Below are positions 44,086 to 55,247 of a stretch of DNA of 64,000 nucleotides, in pieces. Source of the DNA: Plantago ovata. Taxonomy: Eukaryota > Streptophyta > Magnoliopsida > Lamiales > Plantaginaceae. The stretch is taken from contig CM051455.1 of NCBI GenBank assembly GCA_028274465.1, positions 109,924,261-109,988,260 on the forward strand, written 5' to 3'. The translations under genes were made by a program, and so were the position numbers. Position 1 is the stretch's first letter. Each line of letters begins with the position of its first letter. The notes under the pieces were generated by a model. It saw nothing but the letters and a program-made list of their open reading frames with translations, ran no database searches and was not told the DNA's origin.

Positions 44086-45493
44086 TGATAAACGTCGTTT
44101 TCACCAATTAAATTTGTTTTATAAGCCAAAGAACACTTATAACTACAGAAACTAGAGTGCAATGGCAAGCTTTCCCCGAGTGTCGTTCTCTCGGGACCTA
44201 ACGTGGCTTTGTTTGAGGTTTTTGTTAGCTAATTCAGTCAACGAGTTCAGGTTTGTTTGAGAATTGTTTTGGACAAAAGCAAGCAAGAAAACAGATTTGT
44301 TGTAATCAAGTTTGGAAAGCGGTTGGTGGTAGAAATCGAATAAACATGCATGGATTACGAATATGCTCACAAGTTCAGTGCGTAAAACCTTCGACTAAGT
44401 CTTCTAAGCAACCGTCTAGGCAACTTTCAAGACACACATCATGAAAGATCACTATCAATAATTTAGAGGTGCTTGTCACTAACACCATTTATCTAGCATG
44501 CTGCAAATCACTAACATACAATCCTATAGCTTTCATTGACCACGAGTTTGTCACATACTCTATTCAAATATATTTTATAGGCAACTATGAATCATATGAA
44601 ATAAAATTTGCAGCAAGATTGAATCACAATCTCATGTAAGAATACACATAATCCATATATAACATGCATATTCTACATTCTACCATCAACACAAAGGGGG
44701 TTAGCTACTCATAATCATCAACATAAACATCAAATCATATGAATTGTTATAATAATATATCAAATCAAACTACTAGACAAGATATAATGATACAAGTTAC
44801 AACCAAAGCTGTCACTAATCGGTGGAAATTGAATGAAAGCTCTCCGTAGATGAAAAGGGATACAATTCTATGGCCAAATCCTTCAATCCAATGCAAAATT
44901 ACAAGTAGATATGAGTTTTCTATCAAATTGGGGCTTAGAAGCTCTCCAAAAGTGTTTGCTAATGTCTGAATATCAAAATGTAACTGAAAATCTATGTAAA
45001 GAATGAAAATCCCGAAATGTAACTGCTGCCAAGCGCTTAGCTTGAGATCTTCCAAGCTAAGCACTTGGCAAGCGAAGAGCTTGGGAGAAGCCAAGCGCTT
45101 CGCTTAGCTGCTGTTGTTGGCTACTGGAATCTCAGGCTCTTCACTTGACTGTTTCAGGCGCTTAGCTTAGTTCCTGGGCAGATTTTTGTCTTGAAAACTC
45201 AATCTTTTGCCCACGACCGGTTCTCGGGTGCCTTGGACTCGTCCTTCTCAACACTTATTGGGGCTCCAACACTCACGAACAAAGCCGCGGAGGTAGAGGA
45301 ACTTCAACGGGGCCATTTTCCATAAAAAAGGCTCGTTTTTAGCTCACAAAATGCCGTTTCGTACCTAAGTGCCTGAAAATGCAGAAAACACAAAACGTGA
45401 CACTATTCTACAAAAATAACCAAAAAAATAGGCAAAAAGTTAGCAAAAGAAGGTAAAAAAGACAAGATGAACGCGTCAAAAATACGTTCATCA
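44086..45493 (-). repeat. 5' LTR of element D (Athila LTR family 2)
   Basis: The 1408-bp LTR begins TGATGAACG at 45493 and ends TTTATCA at 44086 on the minus strand. It aligns with both LTRs of element E along its length. It carries CCAAGCG-type palindrome words at about 45029-45116 and the U5 word at 44178-44192. Confidence 0.9.
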
Positions 45494-46062
45494 TCAGGCT
45501 CAAGTGAATGCGAATGGTTGTCATTTCATTTGTCAATATAGGTTAGGCGGGGTGACTCTATATATATTTGGTTGTAAGACGGTTGGTGAAGTTCTCTATA
45601 ATAAGTTAAATAACAATGTTAGGCCATCTCCAACAAAGGATGAGCTCAATTTGTTGGAGTACTTCTAGAGGATGAGATGCTCATCCCAGCCTCACCCAGT
45701 GAGGCAAGGATGAGCTCTCTTTATCTTTGTTTTTTTTTTTCCTATCTTTATCCTTTCATTTTGTTTATTCACTTATTTTGGTTTCTTTCAGTTTGATATT
45801 CTTGTTTCTTTCCTTTTTTTTTTTCTTGAAATGTTTTGTTTAATTCTTATGTAATTAGTTTTATTATTTGTTCAATAATACTTCTTATTTTGATTGTATT
45901 CTAATTTTAACATTTATACATAAATTTTATTCCAAAATGAAGGATAAAATCGAAATTGAAAATTAATATGATGTTATTATAACCAATTAATCTAAGTATT
46001 TTTACTTCTCGCGCCTTGCTAACTTCATCGGTCCTCGGACCTGTCATTTGTTTTCTTTGCAG
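45494..46062. other. Anonymous AT-rich stretch with a possible MITE end
   Basis: No gene is seen. GGCCATCTCCAACAAAGG at about 45624 resembles terminal sequence of common plant MITEs. Two tight hairpins follow at 45670-45686 (GGATGAG/CTCATCC) and 45689-45705 (GCCTCA/TGAGGC), then T-rich runs. No matching inverted end is found. The right part, with GCTAAC at about 46014 and TTTCTTTGCAG ending at 46062, looks like the end of an intron before the ORF at 46063. Confidence 0.4.
45670..45705. repeat. Pair of adjacent short hairpins
   Basis: GGATGAGATGCTCATCC and GCCTCACCCAGTGAGGC stand two bases apart. They are probably subterminal parts of a decayed MITE. Confidence 0.6.
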
Positions 46063-46914
46063 CTCGCCGTCATAGTGGGCGCAATTGGGAACCTGGTGGC
46101 CGACAAGGGTGCTCCGGAGGAAGTTGCCAATTTGCGCCTCCAAGTCCAAGAAGCTAATACCTGTACTCGGGCGCTTGAGGAGGAGCTACAGGTCGAGAAG
46201 GCCAAGTTCGCCAGTCTGGAGGCCGAGGGCGCTAAGGTGCAGAGGCAGATGAAGGCCTGGAAAGATGCATGGAATAATCTTTCCATCAAAATGGCCCGTT
46301 TTAAAGATGTTGTGCTCGGGTACCTCAAGGATACTCGATATGAGGGCGCTAAGGCTTTCTACGAGTCCGCCTCGTACCGTCTAAAAATGCTGGAGACCAG
46401 GGAAGTGGGGCGCGAGGAGGGCTTCTACTCGGCTCTTGACCAGTTGAAGGCTAAGGGTCTCTTGCCCGAGGACTTCGATAGCGACGCTGCGGGCCTAATG
46501 GAAAACAAGAACGGCGACTTTGCCGACTACGATGACCAGATGGTGTCCGACGCCGAGCATAAGGCTTGTGAATTTGGCGCTCTGGTCGCTAACCTTGAAG
46601 TGCCTTGTCCCGCTAAGGTTGGTCTGCTTCCTTCCTGCGTGCCCGAGGTCCTCCGAGTCGGGATACTCGAGCCGTTCAACAAGTGTGGCCATCGCAACAC
46701 TAGGTGGCTCGCTCTTCCTGGCCCTGTCCTCGGTCGTGACTATACTGTGGAGGAACCCGAGGTTATCAAATTCCGGGAGACGCTCGAGGCAGAGAGGCGC
46801 GCGGCGGGCTCTAGAGTTAGCCGAGCTGAGGGAGCGAGTCAAGCTTCCGGGGGCGGTAGTCGGACCGGTGAAGGGCAAGACCTGCAGAGATCTCCTTCTA
46901 TGTCCCCCGAGTAG
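46063..46914 (+). CDS. Antisense extra ORF of Tat-lineage element G, terminal-exon-like, coiled coil
   Basis: About 283 residues of open frame lie on the strand opposite the pol of element G, beyond its 3' end. The frame has no ATG at its left end but directly follows a good acceptor (pyrimidine tract and TTTGCAG), so it looks like a last exon. The first ~75 residues form a heptad-rich coiled coil (VANLRLQVQEANTCTRALEE onward). The middle has RYEGAKAFYESASYRLKML and REEGFYSALDQLKAKGLLPE, and the tail is Ser/Gly-rich. Base composition is GC-rich at third positions, unlike its surroundings. Tat-lineage elements (Retand and Grande kin) are known to carry such antisense extra ORFs between pol and the 3' LTR. 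Function is unknown. A captured host exon is an alternative. Confidence 0.55.
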   Translation, partial: LAVIVGAIGNLVADKGAPEEVANLRLQVQEANTCTRALEEELQVEKAKFASLEAEGAKVQRQMKAWKDAWNNLSIKMARFKDVVLGYLKDTRYEGAKAFYESASYRLKMLETREVGREEGFYSALDQLKAKGLLPEDFDSDAAGLMENKNGDFADYDDQMVSDAEHKACEFGALVANLEVPCPAKVGLLPSCVPEVLRVGILEPFNKCGHRNTRWLALPGPVLGRDYTVEEPEVIKFRETLEAERRAAGSRVSRAEGASQASGGGSRTGEGQDLQRSPSMSPE

Positions 46915-48110
46915 TCCCGTAGTCGCTCCGGTTGAAGATTGAAGGCCGAGTATGCTCGGTAGAACTTGTAAAAATTTTAACAAGTCCTTTATTTTGCTAG
47001 TCGAACAGTTACATTTATGCTTTAACTTATTCGGCCGTTTGTGGCGTGCTCGGGAGAGCTATTTTTGATGCCCCACTCACTTGGGTCATATCTTTTTGTA
47101 GATCAACAATGCTTCTCCTTTTGCCCGATGAGGCCTTATGCTAATCGCTCATTGTTTCTCTTTTGCATATCTTTTCTTTACTTTTGGTATGTCGCAAAGT
47201 ATTATGTGAGTTTCCATAATATGCTTCTTCAGGTACTTGTTTCTCCTTCGTTGGACTTAGAAAAAATTCTAAGTATGCGTCGTCGGACGCTTGTAATATA
47301 TATCTCAAACCACGCGCTTCCAGACTTCTCCTTTAAAATAAATTCTTAAGTATCGAAGCTCGCCTATCAGGCGCCTCGCAGGTCGACTACCCATGCTAGT
47401 CGGCCGCCGTGTGTTTTTCTTGGTAGTCGGCCGCCTAGTGTTTCCGAAAAACTTAGACAAAATTTCACCAAGTATGAATCAAAACTAGACAAAATTTCAC
47501 CAAGTATGAATCCTGGACTCGGGCGCTCCATTCCCTTGATACCTTCGGACGCTTTCTGAATGAATGTTAGTCGGGCAAACTTGATTGCCAATATAGTCGA
47601 CCCTTAGGTAATTAAGTGCGTCGTCGAGCACACTTTTCTCCCTTACAATTGTTTCTCACAAAATTCAAGGAAAAACCTCTTGTGGATGATGGAATAGTTA
47701 TGGTCTTCCGGCTATTTTTAAAGCTTGGCCGAGGACCACGTCGTCGCACCCTTGTGTGTCCTCTGACCCGAAAATTTTCTGAAATTTTTTCACGATATAT
47801 CTTTTTCTTGTTTTGAAAAACCAAGAAGATTAATTTTTTGCCTTTCGACCTTTATTTCTTTCCTTCGGAGCTTCTTATCTAGTTTCGTATTTTTGTGTTG
47901 CTTTTCGTGGCTTCATATCTGCCTTTCGCACAAACAAGACAATATTTCAAACTGAAAGAGTTGCATTGATTTGACGGAAATTCAATTACAACGGTGGGCT
48001 TCTAGGCCATGCCAAAGGGCGAAACAAAAACTGAACTAGAAATCATAAACTGGCGAAAGGGGGCCTTCCACAGGAGGTCATCAAAACATTGCATATTTCT
48101 CCAATGCCTT
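46915..48110 (-). other. 3' non-coding region of element G
   Basis: No credible ORF lies between the antisense ORF and the end of pol. A direct repeat of 27 bp (47454-47480 and 47486-47512) and a doubled GTCGGCCGCC word near 47400 and 47425 are the only clear structures. Long internal non-coding stretches are normal in Tat-lineage elements. Confidence 0.5.
47454..47512. repeat. 27-bp direct repeat, period 32
   Basis: Two identical copies of TAGACAAAATTTCACC... (27 bp) are separated by 5 bp. Tat-lineage (Retand-type) elements often hold tandem repeats in this region. Confidence 0.85.
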
Positions 48111-51100
48111 CTAGGCATAAAACCTCTGGAGATTGGTGGTGTTCCAAGTGTTGTTCAACTTATTTCCTTCGGCATCTTCCAAGCGGTAACTTCCATTGGA
48201 GTTGGCTTCTACTATCTTGTAAGGTCCTTCCCACTTAGGTTCCATCTTGTGTGGATTGCCTAGGATATCTGCCTTGCGGAGTACCAAGTCTCCGACTTGA
48301 AAGTCTATGTCCTTGACATGCTTGTTGTAGGCCTTTGCGACAATGGCTTGGTATCTCAAGATGTTTGCCAATGCTGTGGTCCTTGACTCTTCATCATTTC
48401 CAAATCAAACATCCTTGCTTCATGGTTGTCCTCCGGTTGGTAGCCTTGAATTCTCAACGTTTCTTGCACAATCTCGGCTGGGATAACTGCATTTGAACCA
48501 TAATAAAGGGAGAATGGAGTTTTCCTTGTTGTTGTCTTTGAAGAGGTGCGGTAGGCCCAGAGGACTCCATCAAGTTGCTCAATCCAACTTCCTAGGTACG
48601 CTGAAAACCTTTTCTTCAAGCTCCTTACGAGCGTCTTGTTGGTGGACTCTGTTTGGCCATTAGTTTGGGGATATCCCACTGAAGTAAAGCGCCTTTCGAT
48701 CTTCATCCTTTCGCACCATGCGTTGAACTTGGCTCCGGAGAACTGAGAACCGTTGTCGGACACAAGGACCCTCGGCAAGCCAAAGCGACATACAATGTTC
48801 CTCCAGAAAAAATCCATAACCTTCTTCTCGCTGATCACAGAGACGCTTCCGCCTCTGCCCATTTGTTGAAGTATTCTGCCGCGACAATGATGAACTTCTT
48901 TTGTCCGGTTTGGGCAATGGTCCGACTATGTCTATTCCCCATGTGTCGAAGGACATGTGATATTGGAAGGAATAAGCAGTCTTGCGGGCGCATGATTGGG
49001 GGTCGCAAAGTATTGACATTCCTCGCACTTGCCCACAAATTGCGCAGCATCCTCTCGCACTGTTGGCCAATAAAATCCTTGGCGAATGATTTTCTGAGCT
49101 AAGGCTCTTCCTCCCGAGTGGTTTCCACAGCTCCCTTGGTGCATTTCTTCTAAGATCGCTTGGACTTCGTTGTTGATAAAACATCTAAGGTGCGTGCCTC
49201 TGAAGGATCTCTTGTAAAGGTATGTCCCTTGGACAAAGTATCTCACTGCTCTTCCCTTGATCCTCCTTGCTTCCGCACGGTCCCTCGGGAGGATTCCATG
49301 CATCAAATAGGCCGCGATAGGTTGCATCCAACTTGGGGTTGTATCAATAGTGAACATGCCTTGCGCACTTTTTTGAGAACTTGCGATGGACGAAAGCTCT
49401 ATTTTCAGAAGTATCACATTTCGAGTGTCTACACCTCCGGACGCTTATGCATATTTGGACAAGGCATCTGCCTTACCATTGAGTTCTCTTGCAGATTTCT
49501 CTACTTGGCATTCTTCAAATTGTGCCATTTCTTCTTTGATAGCGTCCTTGTACTCTAGCAAGGAGCTCTTCTTTGCTTTGAATGCTCCGGCCAACTGCCT
49601 CTCGGCCAATTGTGAGTCGGTAAAAAGCTTGATTTTCTTCACTTGGAGTGCTTTGGCCATCCGGAGACCGATCAGAATCGCTTCATATTCAACTTCATTG
49701 TTTGAGACCGAAAAGCCTAAGGTCACATCGTATTCTAACTCGGCTCCTCCGGGACTCCTGAGGTAGATTCCAATTCGTCCGGAGCTCCCGCAAGACGAAC
49801 CATCAACTTGTAAAATCCAAACATCTCCATGATCTTTTGGATCTTTTGGTTCGGGGAGCATTATTTCCCGAACTGGTTCCTTCGGACCCTTTCCTTTTTC
49901 CTCCGGACCTTTTTCTGCTTCCTCCGGAACTTCCGTTCCGGATTGTGGTTTTTGGACGACAATCTGAGAATTTGCTTCTTCCATTGACACATCGTTTAGA
50001 AGGAACATGTGGCTAGGTGTGTACTCTTCCCTTTGGTCATTGGTCTCACGTCGATAAAGCGTGGCGTCTTCGGCATTGGACATATCAATTTCTCGACTAG
50101 CTTGGGCTAGTTCCTTGAATCTCTTCAATGCCGCTTCCAGAGCTTTAAAATCTTCACTGAATTGAGGTCCTTGGGATTCGATCATCATAGCTGAATCAGA
50201 TTGTGCTTCCTTTGGGTCGACGTCCATAGGGTCCTTGGCGGGATACTCAGCCAAGAAATCCGCTAGGACTTGAGCTTTTTTGGCTAATGGAGCTTGGTAG
50301 TCGATGTCGAACTCACTAAGCTCGATCGCCCATCTTGCTAGTCTTCCGCTCATTTCAGGTCGCCCTAGGACTTGCTTGAGAGGTTGTCTTGTTAAGACAA
50401 TCACTTTGTGTGCACCAAAGTATGGTTTGAGCCTCCTTGCGGTGTAGACCAAGGCAAATGACAACCTTTCAATGTCTAAATATCTCGTCTTCGCAACTGT
50501 GAGTGCCTTGCTCAAATAATAGATCGGCATATGATCATTCCCTTGGATTCGTACCAGGATGGAACTTATTGCCTCCGGAGTGGTCGCAAGGTAGAGGTAT
50601 AATGGTTCTCCGTCGACCGGCTTGGATAACAAAGGTGCCGACAACAAGTATTGCTTCAGTTTCTCAAAAGCTTCTTCGCATTCCTTTGTCCATTCGAACT
50701 GATTACTCTTCATTAGAACCTTGAAGAAAGGCAGATTCTTCTCGGCCGATCTTGAGATAAAACGGCTTAGGGCGATGGAGTTCCCAACCAATTGTTGTAC
50801 CTCTTTTAGTGTCTTTGGCTGCGGAAGGTCAAGTATGGCTTTGATCTTTTCTGGATTTGCTTCAATTTCCCTTTCGGTCACCACGTAACCAAGGAACTTG
50901 CCTCCCTTGACACCAAATGTGCACTTTGTCGGATTAAGCTTCATGTCATATTTCCTCAGGACCGCGAAGCACTTATTAAGGTGCTCGACGTGTAGACCTT
51001 CCTTCTTGCTTTTCACTAGGATGTCGTCGACATAAACTTCCATGGTTTTGCCTATCTCATCCTTGAACATCTTGTTCACTGGACGTTGGTAGGTCGCCCC

Positions 51101-52380
51101 CGCGTTTTTGAGTTCGAAGGGCATGTCGTTGAAGCAGTAGACATTACCATTAGCAAAGAAGGCTGTCTTTGGTACGTCGTCCCTTGCCATCTTGATTTGA
51201 TAAAAGCCTTGGTAGGCGTCCATGAAACTAAGTAGTGCACATCCGGCGGTGGGATCCACAAGTTGATCAATCCTACGAAGGGGATAAGGATCCTTCGGAC
51301 AAAACTTGTTGAGGCGAGTGAAGTTGTTGCATATTCTCCATTTCCCTTCGCCTTTCTCTACTAGGACCACATTGCAAACCCAATCTGAGTATCTTACTTC
51401 TTTGATGTGTTCGCCTTCAAGAGCCTCTGGACCTCCGCTTCAATGATGGCATTATCCCCCGGACCGAAATCTCTTCGCTTCTCGTGAATATGGGTGATTT
51501 TGGGATCTAAGTTCAAATGGTGAACTGCGACCCTAGGGTCGATTCCTTTGAAATCCTCCGTACTCCACGCGAATACGTCATTCTTGTCCTTGAGGCATTG
51601 GATGACTTTCATTCGTACCTCGGCGGTCATCTTTGTTCCTATCCTTGTGACCTTGTCGGGAGACCCTTCTACCACTTGAATTTCTTCCAAAGCTTCTTTC
51701 GCTTCAATTTTGTTCTCCTCAAAAAACGCTTTTTTCTTCGAGGTTGGAGGGATGGGAGGAATTACTTGGTACTCTTCGAGTTCTTTTACCACTGCCACCG
51801 CTAAACTTTGCTCTTTCCTCTGGACCGCTTTTCTTCGCCTTACTGCCGGACTAGGGTTTTTCGACTTCCTCCGAGTCCTGGTCGCTCGGATGGAGTAAAA
51901 AGCGTTTGCTCCTGCATCCGGATCTCTGTCTCCTCAGGCGAAGCGTGCGCTCGAGGTCACACTTGCAGAAAGAGTATAATACTCCCATGCTTCCCTTATG
52001 TTCCCGATTACTTGTCCTATGGCACCGTCGTCGCAAGGAAACTTCATGCGGTTGTGGACGGTTGAAACAACATCTTTGAATTGAGATAAGGCGGGTCGCC
52101 CTATTACCACATAATAGTCGAAAGGAATGTCGACTACCAAGAATGTAACCGCCTTTGTTATTTTGCAAGGATCCTTGCCCATGGAGACTGGTAGGATCAT
52201 GCTTCTGAGGGGCATTATGGGCTTTCCTCCGAACCCTACAAGGGCGCTCACCACTTCTTTTAGTCCTTCCTTCGGGTCAATTTTCATCTTTTTGAGAGTA
52301 CTTGTAAAGATGAGATTGGCTGAGCTTCCGGTGTCTACTAGTATCTTTGGGACTTCGAAGCAAAAAATGACGAGCGACAC
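48111..52380 (-). pseudogene. Pol region of element G: protease, RT, RNase H, second RNase H, integrase
   Basis: The parts, in sense order, begin with protease (LVDTGSSANLIF, VIGRPAL). The reverse transcriptase follows (WRICNNFTRLNKFCPKDPYP, FMDAYQGFYQIKM, LKNAGATYQR, YVDDILVKSK), then RNase H (LYLYLATTPEAISSILVR, RLARWAIELSEFDIDY) and a second RNase H (WILQVDGSSCGSSGRIGIYL, NNEVEYEAILIGLRMAKAL, FTDSQL, GKADALSK). The integrase has its zinc part (HQGSCGNHSGG, CEECQ) and core (WGIDIVGPLP, SDNGSQFS, YPQTNGQTE), ending in a GPYKIVEAN-type tail domain. The paired RNase H arrangement marks the Tat lineage. It is fossil, with several breaks. Confidence 0.85.
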
Positions 52381-52441
52381 TACCAGAGGAACACTTGGGT
52401 CTTGAGTGTCCCCCCCCCCGGCATGTCTCAGAGGAAGTTCA

Positions 52442-53494
52442 TGATGAACTGGAATTTGTCAGATTCAATTAATCAAATAAATTTGTTTTTAGCCAAAGGC
52501 AATTCACAACTACAACGAAAACCGTAGTGTAGCAGTAAAATAACCTCGAGTGTCGATCTCTAAGGACTATAACTAGCTTTATCTAATTTAACTTAAACTA
52601 TAAAATCAACAGACGACTTAGCACAGATTTTCTTACCAAAGATAATGGAGGTTAGTGATAGTATGATCATTCAAAGCATAGCAGGTTAATAATCATGTAT
52701 GAAGTACCCGATCGTTTTGCATAGAAATCTAAGATCATGAATTGTCCAATGTGTTCCATTCAATTCAACACTACGAAGATAGAGGGCTTAGATAGATCAA
52801 AGAAATAAAGCAATAACTCAAAGTCTGATTCGCATTACCGCCATCATGCATAATTAAGAACCGTCGCTAAGAAATACATACTATCACCAACGATAGATTT
52901 AGCTACTCATAGATTTCATGCAATCAACAGAAATCAAAGCAAGATTGAATGAAAACATGTTAAAAGATACAAAAATAAATAGAAAAATCGTGAGATACAA
53001 TGTTACCGTCGAAGTTTGTCAATCTCCGATGATTCGCGAACTCACAAGCTCCAAATTGATAAGAAAAATAGTCTCCTATGTTAAGAATTCCCAGGACAGG
53101 CTCTGCAGAATTCCTATCTAAAACTAATGAGAAAGGTATGAAAAAAGGTCTGAGAAAGTATGCAATAATCACCCCTTTATATAGCCTTCAATTTGCAGCT
53201 AAACCTAAAGGAATTCGAATAGGAATTGAATTCAAATAGGAATTGATTTTCTAATGGAGACAATTACCTTTTCCTGATTGCATTCGGAAACAGTTATTGA
53301 GAGCGAAACTATATATAGCAGTTCGGACGATGTGGGGCGAACCGCCCCAGACGCCGGGCGAACCGCCTGGCGTGGGGCGATCCGCCCCACATCCCGGGCG
53401 AACCGCCCGGGAGCTCTAGTGGCGGTGGACGCGTTTTTGGTCTTCTTTTCCTTTTCGGACTCGGATTTTGCCTTCTAGTGACCTTTAAGCCTTG
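52442..53494 (-). repeat. 3' LTR of element F, U3-distal, R and U5 part
   Basis: The LTR edge TGATGAACTGG on the plus strand at 52442 corresponds to the LTR 3' end. The U5 word lies near 52547-52561 with one change, TATATATA is at 53310-53317, and GC palindromes are at 53334-53411. It continues at 61896 beyond element E. Confidence 0.85.
53334..53411 (-). promoter_or_regulatory. Four GC palindromes in the element F LTR, upstream of its TATA box
   Basis: On the plus strand, GGGGCGAACCGCCCC lies at 53334-53348, a CCGGGCG-armed module with one mismatch at 53354-53370, GGGGCGATCCGCCCC at 53374-53388, and CCCGGGCGAACCGCCCGGG at 53393-53411 with perfect 8-bp arms. In element sense the loop is GTT, opposite to A and B. 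The promoter role is inferred from position. Confidence 0.55.
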
Positions 53495-54909
53495 TGATGG
53501 ACGTATTTTTTACGCGTTCATCTTGTCTTTTTTACCTTCTTTCGCTATCTTTTAGCCTTGTTTTTTGGTTAGTTTTGTAGAATAGTGTCACGTTTTGTGT
53601 TTTCTGCATTTTCAGGCACTTAGGTACGAAACGGCGTTTTTGGAGCTAAAAACGAGCCTTTTTGATGGAAAAGATGGCCCCGTTGAAGTTCCCCAATCTC
53701 CGTGGCTTGTTCGTGAGTGTCTGAGCCCCAATAAGTGCCGAGAAGGACGAGCCTAAGGCACCCGAGGGCCGTTCGTGGGCAAAAGATCGATTTTTGAGGC
53801 CAAAATCTGCCCAGGAGGCAAGCCCATCGCTTGGAATTGGAGAAGCAGGACGCTTGGAATTTCCGGAGATTTCAAAAGAGGAACAGGAAGCAAGCGCTTC
53901 GCTTGGATCTTCCCAAGCGAAGCGCTTGGCCAAGCGCTTCACTTGGCTCTACCCAAGCGAAGCGCTTGGCAGCCGTTACATATCCAGATTTTGCCTTCAT
54001 TACTTGATTTTGGAGTTACTTTTTGAGATACAGAACATTGGAGACGAGTTTTGGACAGCCCTAAGCCCCAAAAACTCGGAGAAACTTATAGATTCATTGT
54101 AATTTAGGTTGGGATTCAAGATTTTGATTGGAATTCATCCTTTGTAATCATCTACGAAGAGGTTTTCTTTGCTTTCCACCGATTAGTGACAGCTTTGGTG
54201 GTAACTTGTATCACTCTCTTGTCTTGTAGTTTGACTTGATGTATTCTGATTATTATTCATATGAATTGATGTCTATGTTGATGAATATGAGTAGCTAAAT
54301 CCTTTGTGTTGGTCGTAGAATGTAGAATTATGCATGTTATGGATTATGCTTATGCTTACATGAGGTTGTGAGTCAATCTTGCTGAAAATTACTTCATATG
54401 ATTCGTAGTTGCCTATAAAATATATTCGAATAGAGTATGTGACAAACTCGTTGGTCAATGAAAGCTATAGGATTTTATGTTAGTGATTTGCAGCATGCTA
54501 GATAAATGGTGTTGGTGACAAACACCTCTAAATTATTGATAGTGGCCTTTCATGATGTGTGTCTTGAAAGTTACCTAGACAAGTTGCTTAGCAGACTTAG
54601 TTGAAGGTTTTACGCACTGAACTTGTGAGCATATTCGTAATCCATGCATGTGTATTCGATTTCTACCACCGATCGTTTTCCAAACTTGTTTACAAAAACC
54701 CTTGATTTCTCACTTCCTTTGTTCAAACATCTTTCTCAAAAATCATCATCTACTTGACTGAAATTGGCTAGCAAAAACCTTGATCAAAGCCACGTTATGT
54801 CCCGAGAGAACGACACTCGGGGAAAACTTTCCATTGCACTCAGTTTGTGTAGTGAAAGGTGTTCTTTGGCTTTTTAAACAAATTTAATTGGTGAAAAACG
54901 ACATCATCA
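53495..54909 (+). repeat. 5' LTR of element E (Athila LTR family 2)
   Basis: The 1415-bp LTR begins TGATGGACG and ends CATCATCA. CCAAGCGAAGCGCTTGG modules lie at 53913-53929 and 53953-53969, and the U5 word at 54805-54819 sits inside a larger CCCGAG/CTCGGG inverted repeat. It aligns with the LTR of element D. Confidence 0.95.
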
Positions 54910-54912
54910 ATT

Positions 54913-54930
54913 TGGCGCCGTTGTCGGGGA
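54913..54930 (+). other. Primer-binding site of element E (tRNA-Asp type)
   Basis: TGGCGCCGTTGTCGGGGA begins 3 nt after the LTR. It matches the tRNA-Asp complement at 17 of 18 positions. Confidence 0.85.
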
Positions 54931-55247
54931 CTTAACTCCTTTGGTTGGTGTTTTTGTTTGGTTTTTTGCAGCCAACATCTCTTTCCCACCCCTTATTTCT
55001 TTCTTGATTGAATTGTGTGAAAGTTTTGCGTAACTAACAGAAACTTACAGTTAGTTGAAGGCTTTGTTGTTGGACAGGTATGGAAGAAGTTTGCTTGAAC
55101 GAAGCTTTCAAGGTCCGGTATGAGGCGATAAGGTAAGAGCCGGCGATTTATCTTGAACCGGAGGCTAGGTTATATGAGGTCACTGATGAAATTCTCTATA
55201 GCATAGCTACCTTCCGAGATTCGCCTTGCGAGAATGCATTACGATTC

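Larger units (their letters stand above)
41026..45493 (-). mobile_element. Element D: Athila-type Ty3/Gypsy retrotransposon, 5' half
   Basis: This minus-strand element has its 5' LTR at 44086-45493, primer site, gag (type 2) and protease region, continuing left until element C interrupts it at 41026. The array spacer (ending TGCAT) is probably more of the D interior from the other side of the C insertion. D is therefore the oldest layer here, with C inserted into it and A, B and H inserted later into C-family DNA. Its LTR is family 2, shared with element E. It is a fossil with several breaks. No partner LTR is visible for dating. Confidence 0.8.
46063..52441 (-). mobile_element. Element G: Tat-lineage Ty3/Gypsy retrotransposon, interior only
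   Basis: This minus-strand element has protease, reverse transcriptase, RNase H, a second archaeal-like RNase H and integrase between 52380 and 48111, then a long 3' region with an antisense ORF. The second RNase H is diagnostic of the Tat lineage. Element F interrupts G at 52441, so gag and the 5' LTR would lie beyond the right edge of the window. The 3' LTR is not recognised and the left limit is approximate. It is a fossil with several breaks and cannot be dated. Confidence 0.75.

Noticed and set aside
46120-46983. Other-frame ORFs over the antisense ORF of G (for example 46495-46983 minus)
   Set aside because: The coiled-coil frame is much longer and better composed; the others are GC-driven shadows.
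47041-47349. Phe/Ser-rich ORF of about 102 codons downstream of the antisense ORF
   Set aside because: AT-rich chance frame in the G non-coding region with no relatives recognised.
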